DNA of 47,486 nucleotides from CAZZKG01 sp964654825 (GCA_964654825.1 CAZZKG010000027.1:1-47486); one strand, 5' to 3'. Positions 17,630 to 26,391 are shown, numbered from the stretch's first letter. Made by a program: numbers and translations. Notes: a model not told the origin generated them from the sequence alone.

Positions 17630-18232
17630 CTAGTACTTCCTGATGAGCCCTATCACAACACCCTGTATGGCGAGGTCCTCTCCCCGGATCAGGATGGGCT
17701 CCATTTCCCGGTTCGCGGGAACGAGGCGAACATTCCCGTTCTCGCGGTAGAACTTCTTCACGGTCGCGTCGGTGCCCCCGACGAGCGCGATTACCGTTTC
17801 GCCGTTTTCCGCCGTCTGCCGCTCCTCGACGATGACGAAGTCCCCGTCCCGGATGCCTTCGTCGATCATCGAGTCACCCCTGACCCGCAGGACGTAATTA
17901 TGCTCGCCCCTGACGAGATCCGCGGGTACGGAGATGGTTTCCTGTGTCTCGACGGCCTCTATGGGTGCTCCGGCCGCCACGATCCCCAGGAGCGGGATCT
18001 CGACACCCCGGGGTTCGGTCCGCATTGGGACGATCTCGATGGCGCGGCCCCTGTTCCACTCCCGATGGATCAAGCCCTTCTCCTCGAGTTTTGTGAGGTG
18101 CTTGTGTGCCGTGGCGGGGGAGGAGAGGCCGAAATGGGCGCAGATCTCCTCCAGGCTCGGCGCGTAGCCGAACGCCTCGATGTGCTTGGTCAGGAACTCA
18201 TAGATCTCCTGTTGCCTCCTTGTGAGGTACAT
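17630..18232 (-). CDS. lexA: LexA repressor (SOS regulator)
   Basis: LexA represses SOS genes until RecA filaments stimulate its self-cleavage. The 200-residue product has an N-terminal winged helix (LEEICAHFGLSSPATAHKHL, about 28-47) and a C-terminal S24 peptidase domain. The scissile Ala87-Gly88 bond lies in GIVAAGAP. The nucleophile is Ser121 in RGDSMID, and the general base is Lys159 in ATVKKFYRE. All catalytic parts are intact. An excellent AAGGAGGTGA site precedes the ATG (18236-18245). It leads the lexA-dinB-dnaE2 cluster. The candidate recognition helix (LSSPATAHKHL) differs from E. coli LexA, in line with a different operator. Confidence 0.96.
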   Translation of the reverse strand: MYLTRRQQEIYEFLTKHIEAFGYAPSLEEICAHFGLSSPATAHKHLTKLEEKGLIHREWNRGRAIEIVPMRTEPRGVEIPLLGIVAAGAPIEAVETQETISVPADLVRGEHNYVLRVRGDSMIDEGIRDGDFVIVEERQTAENGETVIALVGGTDATVKKFYRENGNVRLVPANREMEPILIRGEDLAIQGVVIGLIRKY

Positions 18233-18274
18233 ATCTCACCTCCTTCGCTTACCTCGTATCCAGCCCGGACGTAG

Positions 18275-18303
18275 AATATAGGCGAAAATAAGGCGAAAGT
18301 CAA
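18275..18303 (-). promoter_or_regulatory. lexA promoter with embedded direct-repeat candidate operator
   Basis: On the minus strand TTGACT (18298-18303) and TATATT (18275-18280) are spaced by 17 nt. The spacer is filled by two TTTCGCC units with an 11-base period (18292-18298 and 18281-18287 on the plus strand as GGCGAAA), the first touching the -35 box. Binding here would block RNA polymerase. This is the expected place for LexA autoregulation. Confidence 0.78.
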
Positions 18304-18577
18304 GTGATATTTTACAAAGGGAAGTCTGGTCCTCGCTCTTCTTTTTCCACGATCCGGTACAGACGACCAGAGATCCTATGATTTGAAATGCTATGTCGAT
18401 TGTGGTAATAGTGACGAGAAACTACCGATGTGGAAGGACATCTGCAGATTTCATCTATTCCGCGGGATACATAGTTGGAGGATGTCTGATGAGATACCGA
18501 TGGAAAAACTATGGAATGAGGAGAAGTTGTCCTGCTGGGAAAGTGACAGGTGGTACGTTCAACACCTTGCATACTAC
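18304..18577. other. Intergenic region between lexA and the beta-propeller operon
   Basis: I see no convincing gene here. Short open frames exist on both strands (for example plus strand 18383-18676), but they lack ribosome-binding sites, overlap the propeller gene, and have low-complexity or unfamiliar products. No hairpin terminator was recognised. Confidence 0.5.
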
Positions 18578-19957
18578 TTACCACTCAATGGGAATCCTTC
18601 GACGGGGAGTTTGCTGAAAAATTTTACAGGTTGCAAAATCACTGTTCGTTCCTATCCCATAGCTCCCCCCTGTTAGATACAAATAGTTATCCATATCTAC
18701 AAAGACATCAAAACACCAGTCACTGCTGTTCGCAGGACCGTTGTATCTCAACACCCATAGTTCAAATCCAAATGGGTTATACTTTATCGTTGTATAATCA
18801 AAATCGCTTTCCTCCACCCAGCTGTAACCTGTGACGTAACTGTTTCCACTCTGATCAAGAGCAAGGTCGAGTGCACAATCTATGTCACTTGCTGGACTGT
18901 TATATCTCGAGACCCATTTTTCATTCCCATTCGCATCGTATTTCACAGTAGCATAATCATACGATGTGCCATCACCTATAGACTCTCCGGTTACATACAC
19001 ATTTCCGATGCCATCAACGGCAATGGCATTAGGACTGTCGTATAGATTCGCAGCACTATTATATCTGACAGTCCAGTTTTTATTACCTCCATTGTCGTAT
19101 TTTATTGTCGCATAATCCCCGCCTGTTCCGACTCCTCTGCTTCGACCGGTTACATATACATAGCCCAGACTGTCCAGTACGATGGCAATCGCACCGTCAT
19201 TAGAATCATCAGGTCCGTTATAGGTATCCATCCAGATCACATTGCCATTCGAATCGTATTTTATTGTAGAATAGTCTGAAGACATCCACAATAACCATTT
19301 GTTGCCTGTGACGTAAACATTTCCGTTGTTATCAACTGCAAGATCTCTCGCACGACTTCCATTCGACATATCTTCCTCAACAACCCAGATCCTATCACCT
19401 TCACTGTTATACTTTATTGTCAGAAAATGAGGGGCAGTGTATCCCGCCATGCTTTCCCCGGTGACGAACACATTACCATCATCATCCAATCCAATTGCAC
19501 GAGCTCGATCACCTTGATTGCCCCCCTCGTATCGAACCGACCATATCTCATTGCCGAAGCTGTCATACTTCAGCGTAATGTAATCGCTATCCTGATCTTC
19601 TATATAGCCGGTGACATATACATTCCCCACATCATCAGTTACCAGATCTGTGGGAATGTCATTTTCAGAGCTGCTGTAGCTTACCGCCCACAGTTCTGAA
19701 CCGTCCGAATCATATTTAACAGTCGTAATGTCATAGTATGTTTCAATATTCCAGGACTCACCTGTGACATATACATTCCTGTTATCATCAACGACCATCT
19801 CAACCGCACGATCCCATTGGTTGTCAGGTCCATTGTACCTCGACACCCATTCAGTTCGGATCTGACCGACAAGACGTGTTCGTACAAAGAGAATACAGGT
19901 AACTGCACAAACAATCAGATTGAGAAATCGCTGGGATTTGTTAATTCGGTGTTTCAT
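18578..19957 (-). CDS. Secreted SBBP-repeat beta-propeller protein
   Basis: The 459-residue product has an N-terminal hydrophobic segment (FLNLIVCAVTCILFV) and then consists of about 50-residue repeats of the SBBP type, each with a YDYATVKYDxxGNxxW strand and a GNVYVTGxS strand. Seven full repeats are visible, plus a second half-repeat at the start (EWVSRYNGP) and a first half-repeat at the end (NSDFATCKI). This permuted arrangement is how propellers close their ring, so the short C-terminus is not a truncation. Function is unknown; proteins of this type are usually extracellular. Unlike its operon partner it carries no sorting domain. It starts 1 base after the partner's stop. Confidence 0.88.
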   Translation of the reverse strand: MKHRINKSQRFLNLIVCAVTCILFVRTRLVGQIRTEWVSRYNGPDNQWDRAVEMVVDDNRNVYVTGESWNIETYYDITTVKYDSDGSELWAVSYSSSENDIPTDLVTDDVGNVYVTGYIEDQDSDYITLKYDSFGNEIWSVRYEGGNQGDRARAIGLDDDGNVFVTGESMAGYTAPHFLTIKYNSEGDRIWVVEEDMSNGSRARDLAVDNNGNVYVTGNKWLLWMSSDYSTIKYDSNGNVIWMDTYNGPDDSNDGAIAIVLDSLGYVYVTGRSRGVGTGGDYATIKYDNGGNKNWTVRYNSAANLYDSPNAIAVDGIGNVYVTGESIGDGTSYDYATVKYDANGNEKWVSRYNSPASDIDCALDLALDQSGNSYVTGYSWVEESDFDYTTIKYNPFGFELWVLRYNGPANSSDWCFDVFVDMDNYLYLTGGSYGIGTNSDFATCKIFQQTPRRRIPIEW

Positions 19958-19958
19958 G

Positions 19959-22217
19959 TCATCGGATAATCGTCAGTTTCTTGGTGAAAACTTTATCACC
20001 GCATCTCAGCATATACAAGTAAACTCCAGAGGGTACATCATGTCCTCGATCATCTTTTCCATCCCATGAAAGAGTATATTTACCAGGCTCAAGTTCCTTG
20101 TTGATGAGTCTCCGCTTGAGTTTCCCCCTCAAATTGTGAATTGTAAGATGCGTTGTCCCCCCATTGCCTTCAGATACTAATAATTCTATGGTAGTCACCG
20201 GATTACATGGATTTGGATAATTCTGCGAGAGGTTGAATGGCGCCGGCACTGACTCTTCTTCATCATTGAATGATCTTTTGATCAGTGATGGTTGGTAATG
20301 CTCGAGTATCAAAAAGCCAATGTTTCCTTGCGCAAGATACAGGTATGATCCTTTTACATCAATCCCTGTACTTACCTCGTTGGTATGATAATATCCTTCA
20401 AGGTCGGGTCTGTGTGGTAACGTGAGATCGTAGATCTTTGCGGTACTTAAATACAAAAATTGGTCTTCGACGATTATCTCGTTTACCGGGTTATCAAGGC
20501 CGTAGTACTGAACCTGTTCCGGATTCAATGGATCAAGGACATGAACAGTCCTGAGCCCACCCGGAGTTTCCCCGATATAAACGTAATCTCCATAAACGTC
20601 GATCGTCCAACACCCCCCTGTTGGATCAAATGTGCTGATCTCAACCGGCGCATGGGGATCAGCGACAGACAGTATTTTCATTCCAGTCAGATTTTGTGTG
20701 ATGTAGGCATAATCACCTCTCAGCGCAACATCCAATGTTGGATCCAGACTACTATAGTTTCCTATCTCCAGAGGATGCTCAGGGTCAGTTACATCAATAA
20801 TGAATAACCCATGTGAATAGTCTGTTATATATGCATAAGAATAGTAATCTTCGTGCTTCACGAGAACATTCTGTACTGATCCAGCTGTCTCGTAATAAGA
20901 AACTTCAACAGGATACGATGGATCGTGAACCGAAATGATTCTCAATCCGCTGGTATCATCAGCAACATATGCGTAATCATTGTCCAGGACAATACTTCTC
21001 GCAGATCCGGGCGTATCATATTGTGCAACACCATAAGGATCATTTAGGAGACCTTTATTGAAGATTTTCAAACCTTCATCGGCGGCAGCGGCGTAAATAT
21101 ATTCGTCATCAACTGCTATGTCTGTAATGGTACCGGGTACTCTGTAACAGCTTACCTCTGTCGGATTACTTGGATCTTCTGCATTGAGAACGTGGAGACC
21201 TGTGAGTGAGCCCTGTTCGCACAGGTAGATATGAGATCCAATAATTGAAACATCTTTCGCAGCACCATCCGCAATATAACTTCCAACCTCGAATGGATCC
21301 TGGGGATCAGCAATGGATATGATCCGCACACCTCCTGTTTTGTCTGCAATTGCAGCATATGAATTTTTGATGGAGATTCTTGAAGCTGCACCCGGGGTGG
21401 AACAGGATCCAACAGCAACAGGATTAAAGGGATTAGAAAGAGAGAATACCTTCAGTCCTGCATTATAAGCTCCCACATACGCATATTCACCATCAATCTT
21501 GATGCCGTAACCATTCCCGTAATCCCCCAGAGAGTTTCCTCCAAGAACAATTGGATTTCTGGGATCAGCGATCGAGATAATTAAAAAGCTCCCATTTTGT
21601 TTTACAATGCAGACGTAGTGTTCTTTTATGTCAACGTCCATCATCCCCCCGTAGTAATCAGAATAATACCCTAGCTCGAACGGATGTGCCGGATCAGTAA
21701 TTGAAATAACTCTCAGACCACCATCATCATCTGCGACACAAGCATATCGGTCATTGACGACTACGCTTCTCGCATATCCCGGGGTATCTAAGAATCCCAC
21801 TTCGATCGGACTGGAAGGATCCGAGGTAGAGACGATCCTGAGACCCGAAGGGCCGTCAGCGACATAAAGGTAATCTTCAGAATAATAGATACCTTCAACC
21901 GTCCCTGGGGTTGATACTGTAGCAAGTTTTTCTGGAGATGAAGGATCTGAGACATCGAGAATAATAATACCCCCACCAGATCCTAAAAAGGCGAGATCCC
22001 TCATTTCATCCCCATCAATGGCACGTGCATAACCGAACGGCCATCTTCCTACTATTCTCATCTTCAGAGAGTCTGAGTCAGAGCATGTTAGTTGTTGGAA
22101 AGTAACGGGATTCATTGTCTTTGAAGGAAAATCATCTAAAACATTTCCCGCAGAAAGTGATGATATCATAAAAAAATCAAACAGGATTATTGTCAGTGTC
22201 ATACGAGAATTAGGCAA
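19959..22217 (-). CDS. Secreted LVIVD-repeat protein with FlgD/type IX-like sorting domain
   Basis: The product has up to 752 residues with a signal peptide (LTIILFDFFMISSLSAG). About fifteen LVIVD-type repeats follow, each with a D-x-x-YAYVAD strand and a GLRIISxxDPxxPxEVGxY strand, which form beta-propeller blades. After a linker (FNLSQNYPNPCNPVTTIEL) the last 80 residues form a FlgD-like Ig domain ending in SGVYLYMLRCGDKVFTKKLTIIR, the pattern of C-terminal sorting domains in FCB-group and related candidate-phylum bacteria. The longest frame starts with TTG at 22217. The ATG at 22202 gives a shorter, equally credible signal peptide, and neither has a strong ribosome-binding site. It is the first gene of an operon with the SBBP protein. 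Confidence 0.88.
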   Translation of the reverse strand: MPNSRMTLTIILFDFFMISSLSAGNVLDDFPSKTMNPVTFQQLTCSDSDSLKMRIVGRWPFGYARAIDGDEMRDLAFLGSGGGIIILDVSDPSSPEKLATVSTPGTVEGIYYSEDYLYVADGPSGLRIVSTSDPSSPIEVGFLDTPGYARSVVVNDRYACVADDDGGLRVISITDPAHPFELGYYSDYYGGMMDVDIKEHYVCIVKQNGSFLIISIADPRNPIVLGGNSLGDYGNGYGIKIDGEYAYVGAYNAGLKVFSLSNPFNPVAVGSCSTPGAASRISIKNSYAAIADKTGGVRIISIADPQDPFEVGSYIADGAAKDVSIIGSHIYLCEQGSLTGLHVLNAEDPSNPTEVSCYRVPGTITDIAVDDEYIYAAAADEGLKIFNKGLLNDPYGVAQYDTPGSARSIVLDNDYAYVADDTSGLRIISVHDPSYPVEVSYYETAGSVQNVLVKHEDYYSYAYITDYSHGLFIIDVTDPEHPLEIGNYSSLDPTLDVALRGDYAYITQNLTGMKILSVADPHAPVEISTFDPTGGCWTIDVYGDYVYIGETPGGLRTVHVLDPLNPEQVQYYGLDNPVNEIIVEDQFLYLSTAKIYDLTLPHRPDLEGYYHTNEVSTGIDVKGSYLYLAQGNIGFLILEHYQPSLIKRSFNDEEESVPAPFNLSQNYPNPCNPVTTIELLVSEGNGGTTHLTIHNLRGKLKRRLINKELEPGKYTLSWDGKDDRGHDVPSGVYLYMLRCGDKVFTKKLTIIR

Positions 22218-22319
22218 TGGAGATCTTTCTTCTGTTTTGATATTTCTCGAGGCAATAAGCAGATTTCGATTTGTTATTGAACAGTAGAGTGTTGCATGTT
22301 CTCGTTTTTCTCTATTTCT

Positions 22320-22348
22320 AGGATATCATACTCTGGGATGAATGTCAA
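22320..22348 (-). promoter_or_regulatory. Promoter of the beta-propeller operon
   Basis: On the minus strand TTGACA (22343-22348) and TATCCT (22320-22325) are spaced by 17 nt, about 100 bases before the LVIVD-protein start. The -35 is perfect and the -10 partial. Confidence 0.55.
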
Positions 22349-22589
22349 ATTGATTTTGGCACCGGATTGGAGGATGTTCGCTCTAACGTTTGAAGAGAAA
22401 AGCAGTTAAATAATTGCTATTCATTCCTCATTGGCACTGTCGTATCTTCACGCCACAATTTCTCAGGCGCCGGCGTGCCACCTGCCTCCGTGAATCCGGT
22501 CCTCGCGTGGTCACCACAACATGGGAAGAGACGATAGAACAGATTCTTCGCATCTCTCCCGCGCTGCCGGCCACCACACCTCCGGTCAC
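22349..22589. other. Intergenic spacer between divergent secreted-protein genes
   Basis: An AT-rich half (to about 22430) gives way to a GC-rich half containing a short minus-strand frame (22417-22764) that overlaps the next gene antisense and has no ribosome-binding site. I find no gene, terminator or clear repeat here. The outward promoters lie on either side. Confidence 0.5.
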
Positions 22590-22618
22590 TTGACATATCC
22601 ACAATCACGTGATACAAT
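22590..22618 (+). promoter_or_regulatory. Promoter of the beta-helix gene with a spacer palindrome
   Basis: TTGACA (22590-22595) and TACAAT (22613-22618) are spaced by 17 nt. A perfect 10-base palindrome, ATCACGTGAT (22604-22613), occupies the end of the spacer. The start codon follows about 50 bases downstream. Confidence 0.72.
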
Positions 22619-22666
22619 ACTGTTTGGGCGTACTTTTCCGCAACGTGGTCGCATAGGAGGTGAATT

Positions 22667-24643
22667 TTGAGGTATGTGGCATTAATTATGCTTGTCACGG
22701 TGATCAGCATGATACCAACTGATGCGGTTGCTGAAATCATACACGTTCCTGCTGATTCCAGCACGATTCAGGCGGGTATCAATGGTACCATGGATGGCGA
22801 CACCGTGATGGTCGCTGATGGCACTTACACGGGCGACGGTAACCGGGATATCGAGATTTTCGGAAAGACTGTCGTCGTTATGTCCGAGAACGGCCCCGAA
22901 AACTGCATTATTAACTGCGAAGGAAGCCAACAGGATCCGCACCGGGGTTTTTACATCCACGACTGGGTGGGACCGGAAACTGTCATAATGGGATTTACAA
23001 TCCAGAACGGCTGGCTCGGCGAGTATGATGATGGTGGTGCTATTTACTGTCATTATTATGCCTCACCGTCGATCGAGGATAATATTATAATGAACAACCA
23101 TGCGTATTTCGGAGGGGGGATCTACTGCCATTATGGTTCCGATGCCATAATATCTGAAAATGTTTTCATGGGCAACACCGCAAGCGATGGGGGTGCCATT
23201 ACATGTGGTGATAATTCATCTTCGCTCATAACCGACAATATCATCGTGGACAATCACACCTACAGTCGTGCCGGTGGGATATACTGCTATGATGATTCTG
23301 ACGCCATGATCACCGACAATACTATTACTGATAATTCAAGTGAAGACGGGGGCGGGCTTTATATCATCGGTGCATATCCAACAATCAGAGGGAACACGAT
23401 CTCCCGGAATTCGGCTGGTCTGGGAGGCGGGATTTTCTGTTTCACCGGGTACGGTGTCTTCCTGATCACTGAAAATCTCATCAAAGCTAACACAGCACTC
23501 CGCCGAGGGGGAGGGATCTACAGCAAATGGTCCTGGGCATCCATCGTAGCAAACATCATCACCTCTAACACAGCGGATTACGGTGGAGGCGGGATCTATC
23601 ATCAGGAAGGTTCAATGTCCTCTGTCGAGAACAACCTGATTGCGGGAAACTCGGGTGGTTATGGAGGTGGAATCCTGTGCAATTACAGGGTATCAATAAC
23701 CATCAGCGGCAATATCATCTCGGGGAATACAGGCACATCGGGAGGCGGTATCGGCTGTTATGATTCATCACCGACTTTGATCGATAACGATATAGTGCTC
23801 AACACAGCAGTTGAGAACGGCGGCGGGATCTATTGCTGGGAAGATTCCCATCCGACAATCGAAAATAATGTCATTGCAGGCAACACTGCAGGAACCGGGG
23901 GCGGTTTGTACTTTCATTTTAACTCATCGCCGCTCGTGAGCCAGAGCACCATCACAGCGAACCGGGCCTCGAGCGCGGGGGGAATATATGTCGCAGGATA
24001 CTCCTTTCCGACCGTCATGCACTCGATCGTGTGGGGTGACAGCTCCGGGAGCGGTGAGGAGATCTCCGTTAATGATTCCAGTGTAATAGATATCACATAT
24101 TCCGATGTCGAGAATGGATTTCCCGGTGACGGGAACTTCGGTGCAGATCCGCTCTTTGTCCTGCCGGGTCGACGTGACTACCGTCTCCTGTGGGGATCAC
24201 CGTGTATCGATTCCGGTCATCCGGATTCGCTCGACATTGACGGGAGCCGACGCGATGTGGGGGTACATTCGTTCGATCAGAATGACGATATCACACTCTA
24301 CCTCACACCGTCAGCTACGACACTCCCTCAGGAGGGGAGCTTGGAGATTACCTACACAGTAATCAATCGATGGCCTTATTCCATGGATATTCTGCTCGAA
24401 TCAGGTGTCATTTGTCCAGGAGGATTCGAATTGGGTGTACACGAACCGATCCAGGTCACTATACCGGCCGGCTTTACAGCTCAATCACACATGATCCATG
24501 AGATTCCGGAAACCGCTGTTCTCGGTCAGTATGATTACTGGTCAACCGTCGGTATACTCAGACACCCATATTCAGATCAGGACCGGTTCACATTTACTGT
24601 AGTCGAGAATCCGCTAAAGCACCTGGTTCCGGGATTTCCCTGA
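22667..24643 (+). CDS. Secreted right-handed parallel beta-helix repeat protein
   Basis: The 658-residue product begins with a TTG codon correctly spaced after an AGGAGGTG site (22655-22662), then a signal peptide (VALIMLVTVISMIPTDAVA). A short domain with HVPADSSTIQAGI and DGDTVMVADGTYTGDGN leads into many repeats of about 24 residues with the pattern GGGIYCxxxSxPTIxxNxIxxNTA, typical of pectate-lyase-like helices and polymorphic outer-membrane proteins. No pectate-lyase catalytic residues are evident. The final 130 residues (from about 530, DDITLYLTPSATTLPQ) form an Ig-like domain resembling the C-terminus of the FG-GAP protein at 37860-39611. Likely an extracellular adhesin or carbohydrate-binding protein; this is inference. 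Confidence 0.88.
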   Translation: MRYVALIMLVTVISMIPTDAVAEIIHVPADSSTIQAGINGTMDGDTVMVADGTYTGDGNRDIEIFGKTVVVMSENGPENCIINCEGSQQDPHRGFYIHDWVGPETVIMGFTIQNGWLGEYDDGGAIYCHYYASPSIEDNIIMNNHAYFGGGIYCHYGSDAIISENVFMGNTASDGGAITCGDNSSSLITDNIIVDNHTYSRAGGIYCYDDSDAMITDNTITDNSSEDGGGLYIIGAYPTIRGNTISRNSAGLGGGIFCFTGYGVFLITENLIKANTALRRGGGIYSKWSWASIVANIITSNTADYGGGGIYHQEGSMSSVENNLIAGNSGGYGGGILCNYRVSITISGNIISGNTGTSGGGIGCYDSSPTLIDNDIVLNTAVENGGGIYCWEDSHPTIENNVIAGNTAGTGGGLYFHFNSSPLVSQSTITANRASSAGGIYVAGYSFPTVMHSIVWGDSSGSGEEISVNDSSVIDITYSDVENGFPGDGNFGADPLFVLPGRRDYRLLWGSPCIDSGHPDSLDIDGSRRDVGVHSFDQNDDITLYLTPSATTLPQEGSLEITYTVINRWPYSMDILLESGVICPGGFELGVHEPIQVTIPAGFTAQSHMIHEIPETAVLGQYDYWSTVGILRHPYSDQDRFTFTVVENPLKHLVPGFP

Positions 24644-24863
24644 GATGACTCCTCTGTAATATGTTGATAACATCCTCAACCTGCACCGATTGGAGCCAGC
24701 CGGCAGCATCATTAGTATGATCGTTGTCGAATTCGGATCTTATTCGCTGGTCTTCTCCCATCCATGATAACCGATCATCTGTCATTTTCCACCATACTTC
24801 TTCGGGGTAACCGTATAACGCCCATTGATGTATTTCATCTCGCCCTCGATATTTTCTGTGCAT
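24594..24863 (-). CDS. Doubtful small hypothetical protein
   Basis: An 89-residue frame in the 24644-25296 gap has a composition not obviously random (it contains WALYGYPEEVWWKMTDDRLSW), but it lacks a clear ribosome-binding site, overlaps the end of the beta-helix gene by 50 bases antisense, and resembles nothing I know. It could be a small real gene, a gene remnant, or chance. Confidence 0.2.
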   Translation of the reverse strand: MHRKYRGRDEIHQWALYGYPEEVWWKMTDDRLSWMGEDQRIRSEFDNDHTNDAAGWLQSVQVEDVINILQRSHLREIPEPGALADSRLQ

Positions 24864-25296
24864 GGGAAGAGTGATTATTTACAAAGATACTATCACCGGG
24901 AGTTTTTCCGCCCAAACCTCCAGCCCCCGGTAGAATTGATGCGTGAGGATCAGGAAGTATGGTACGTTTCCGAAGATGACAGCGAAAATACGAAATCGAC
25001 GATTTACCGATTAAAAAAACGACCGGGGACAACGCTGATCTTGTTGACATTCGGTCAGAGGCCGGGTATTATCGGGATGATGGAGAATCTGGTAAGATAA
25101 TCATTTTTCCGAATCCAGCAGGCATCTTTTGATGTGTCGGCACGTGTTTATACCGTTCTCCTGATTTCCCTGGTATTCGGCTCAAGAGAAATAGTTGACA
25201 ATTTTCCGGTTTCGAGGTCGTGATAATAATCTTACATTTGGCGATGAACGAAATTTCGGTAATATCAGAAAAAAACATCCAGAGGAGTGATGCCCC
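24864..25296. other. Gap between the beta-helix gene and ada
   Basis: No gene is supported here. A TTGACA box at 25195-25200 lies about 100 bases ahead of the ada start, but the nearest -10-like box (GATAAT at 25222-25227) is 21 nt away, which is too far for a normal promoter. A short plus-strand frame (24825-25100) has no ribosome-binding site. Confidence 0.45.
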
Positions 25297-26391
25297 GTGA
25301 CCCATTCATTGCCTGACCCTGAAGTCATGTACCGTGCGCTGGTAAAAAAGGACAGTAATTTTGAAGGTATATTCATCGTTGGTGTCAGGACAACAGGTGT
25401 GTTCTGCCGGCCCACATGTACTGCGCGGAAACCGAAAAAAGAGAATACCGAGTACTTCGCTTCCCCCCGGGAAGCGCTCCTCGAGGGATATCGTCCATGC
25501 AGGATCTGTCGGCCGATGGAGCCTGAGGGAGAAAGTCCAGGATGGCTCGCGCCTCTTCTCGAAGAAATAGAGAAGAACCCTGACACGAGATTCACAGATT
25601 CCGATTTGAGAGACAGAGGGTTGGATCCCAACCGTGTCAGGCGGTGGTTCAAGAAACATCACGGGATGACGTTTCAAAGTTTCCTGAGGACGATGAGGAT
25701 CGGGAACGCTTTCGGCCGGATTAAAAACGGAGACAAAGTCATCGAGGCTGCATATGGATCAGGGTATGAATCACTCAGTGGATTTACCGAATCATTCAAG
25801 AAAGTGACCGGGTTCGCCCCGGTGAAAAGCACTCAGCATGAACTCGTCAAAGTTACAAGAATTCCTACTCCTCTGGGTCCGATGCTGGCAGGTGCGACAG
25901 GGGAGGGGATCTGTCTCCTGGAGTTCGTCGACAGAAGGATGCTGGAGACCCAGTTACGGAGAATACGGAAGGCCTTTAAAGCCGAACTGGTTCCCGGCGC
26001 GAGCGGGCACTTCGATGATCTGAAAAGCCAGCTGATGGAATATTTCGAGGGGGGAAGGAAGGATTTTACTGTACCTCTGGTGCTGACCGGTACTCCTTTT
26101 CAGAAGAAAGTCTGGTCTATACTGCGGACGATTCCGTACGGTTCGACACGGTCCTATAAAGAACAGGCGAAACTCATTGGAAATCCCAACGCGGTCCGGG
26201 CGGTGGCGAGAGCCAACGGTGATAATAAGATCGCTATCATTATTCCATGCCACCGGGTGATCGGTGCAAGCGGTGATCTGGTGGGGTACGGCGGCGGCTT
26301 GTGGCGGAAGCGGTACCTGTTGAACCTCGAGCAATCTCCCCACGACGAAAAAGAAAAACCGGTCACCGATCAAGCTGTTTTTCGTTCCTGA
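25297..26391 (+). CDS. ada: Ada-type bifunctional alkylation repair protein and regulator
   Basis: Ada transfers methyl groups from damaged DNA to its own cysteines and, once methylated, activates repair genes. The 364-residue product has all parts of the E. coli arrangement. The zinc-bound N-terminal domain has the cysteine tetrad C37 and C41 (GVFCRPTC) and C68 and C71 (PCRIC). An AraC-type helix-turn-helix region lies at about 85-175 (GSGYESLSGFTESFKKVTGFAP). The C-terminal O6-methylguanine methyltransferase has its acceptor C318 in IIPCHRVIGASGDLVGYGGG. The start is GTG with an AGAGGAG site at 25281-25287. No alkB or alkA neighbour is present. The direct-repeat SOS motif is not seen upstream. 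Confidence 0.95.
   Translation: MTHSLPDPEVMYRALVKKDSNFEGIFIVGVRTTGVFCRPTCTARKPKKENTEYFASPREALLEGYRPCRICRPMEPEGESPGWLAPLLEEIEKNPDTRFTDSDLRDRGLDPNRVRRWFKKHHGMTFQSFLRTMRIGNAFGRIKNGDKVIEAAYGSGYESLSGFTESFKKVTGFAPVKSTQHELVKVTRIPTPLGPMLAGATGEGICLLEFVDRRMLETQLRRIRKAFKAELVPGASGHFDDLKSQLMEYFEGGRKDFTVPLVLTGTPFQKKVWSILRTIPYGSTRSYKEQAKLIGNPNAVRAVARANGDNKIAIIIPCHRVIGASGDLVGYGGGLWRKRYLLNLEQSPHDEKEKPVTDQAVFRS

Noticed and set aside
18578..18640. C-terminal truncation or frameshift of the SBBP propeller
   Set aside because: The last half-repeat complements the first half-repeat, as needed for propeller ring closure, so the protein is likely complete.
18578..24643. Regular repeats in the DNA that could look like a CRISPR array
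   Set aside because: The periodicity is of protein repeats (SBBP, LVIVD and beta-helix) in open reading frames. The repeat sequences are degenerate and have no unique spacers of constant length.
25290..25316. Eight-codon frame starting at ATG 25290 just before ada
   Set aside because: The ribosome-binding site is too close to it and fits the GTG at 25297 much better.
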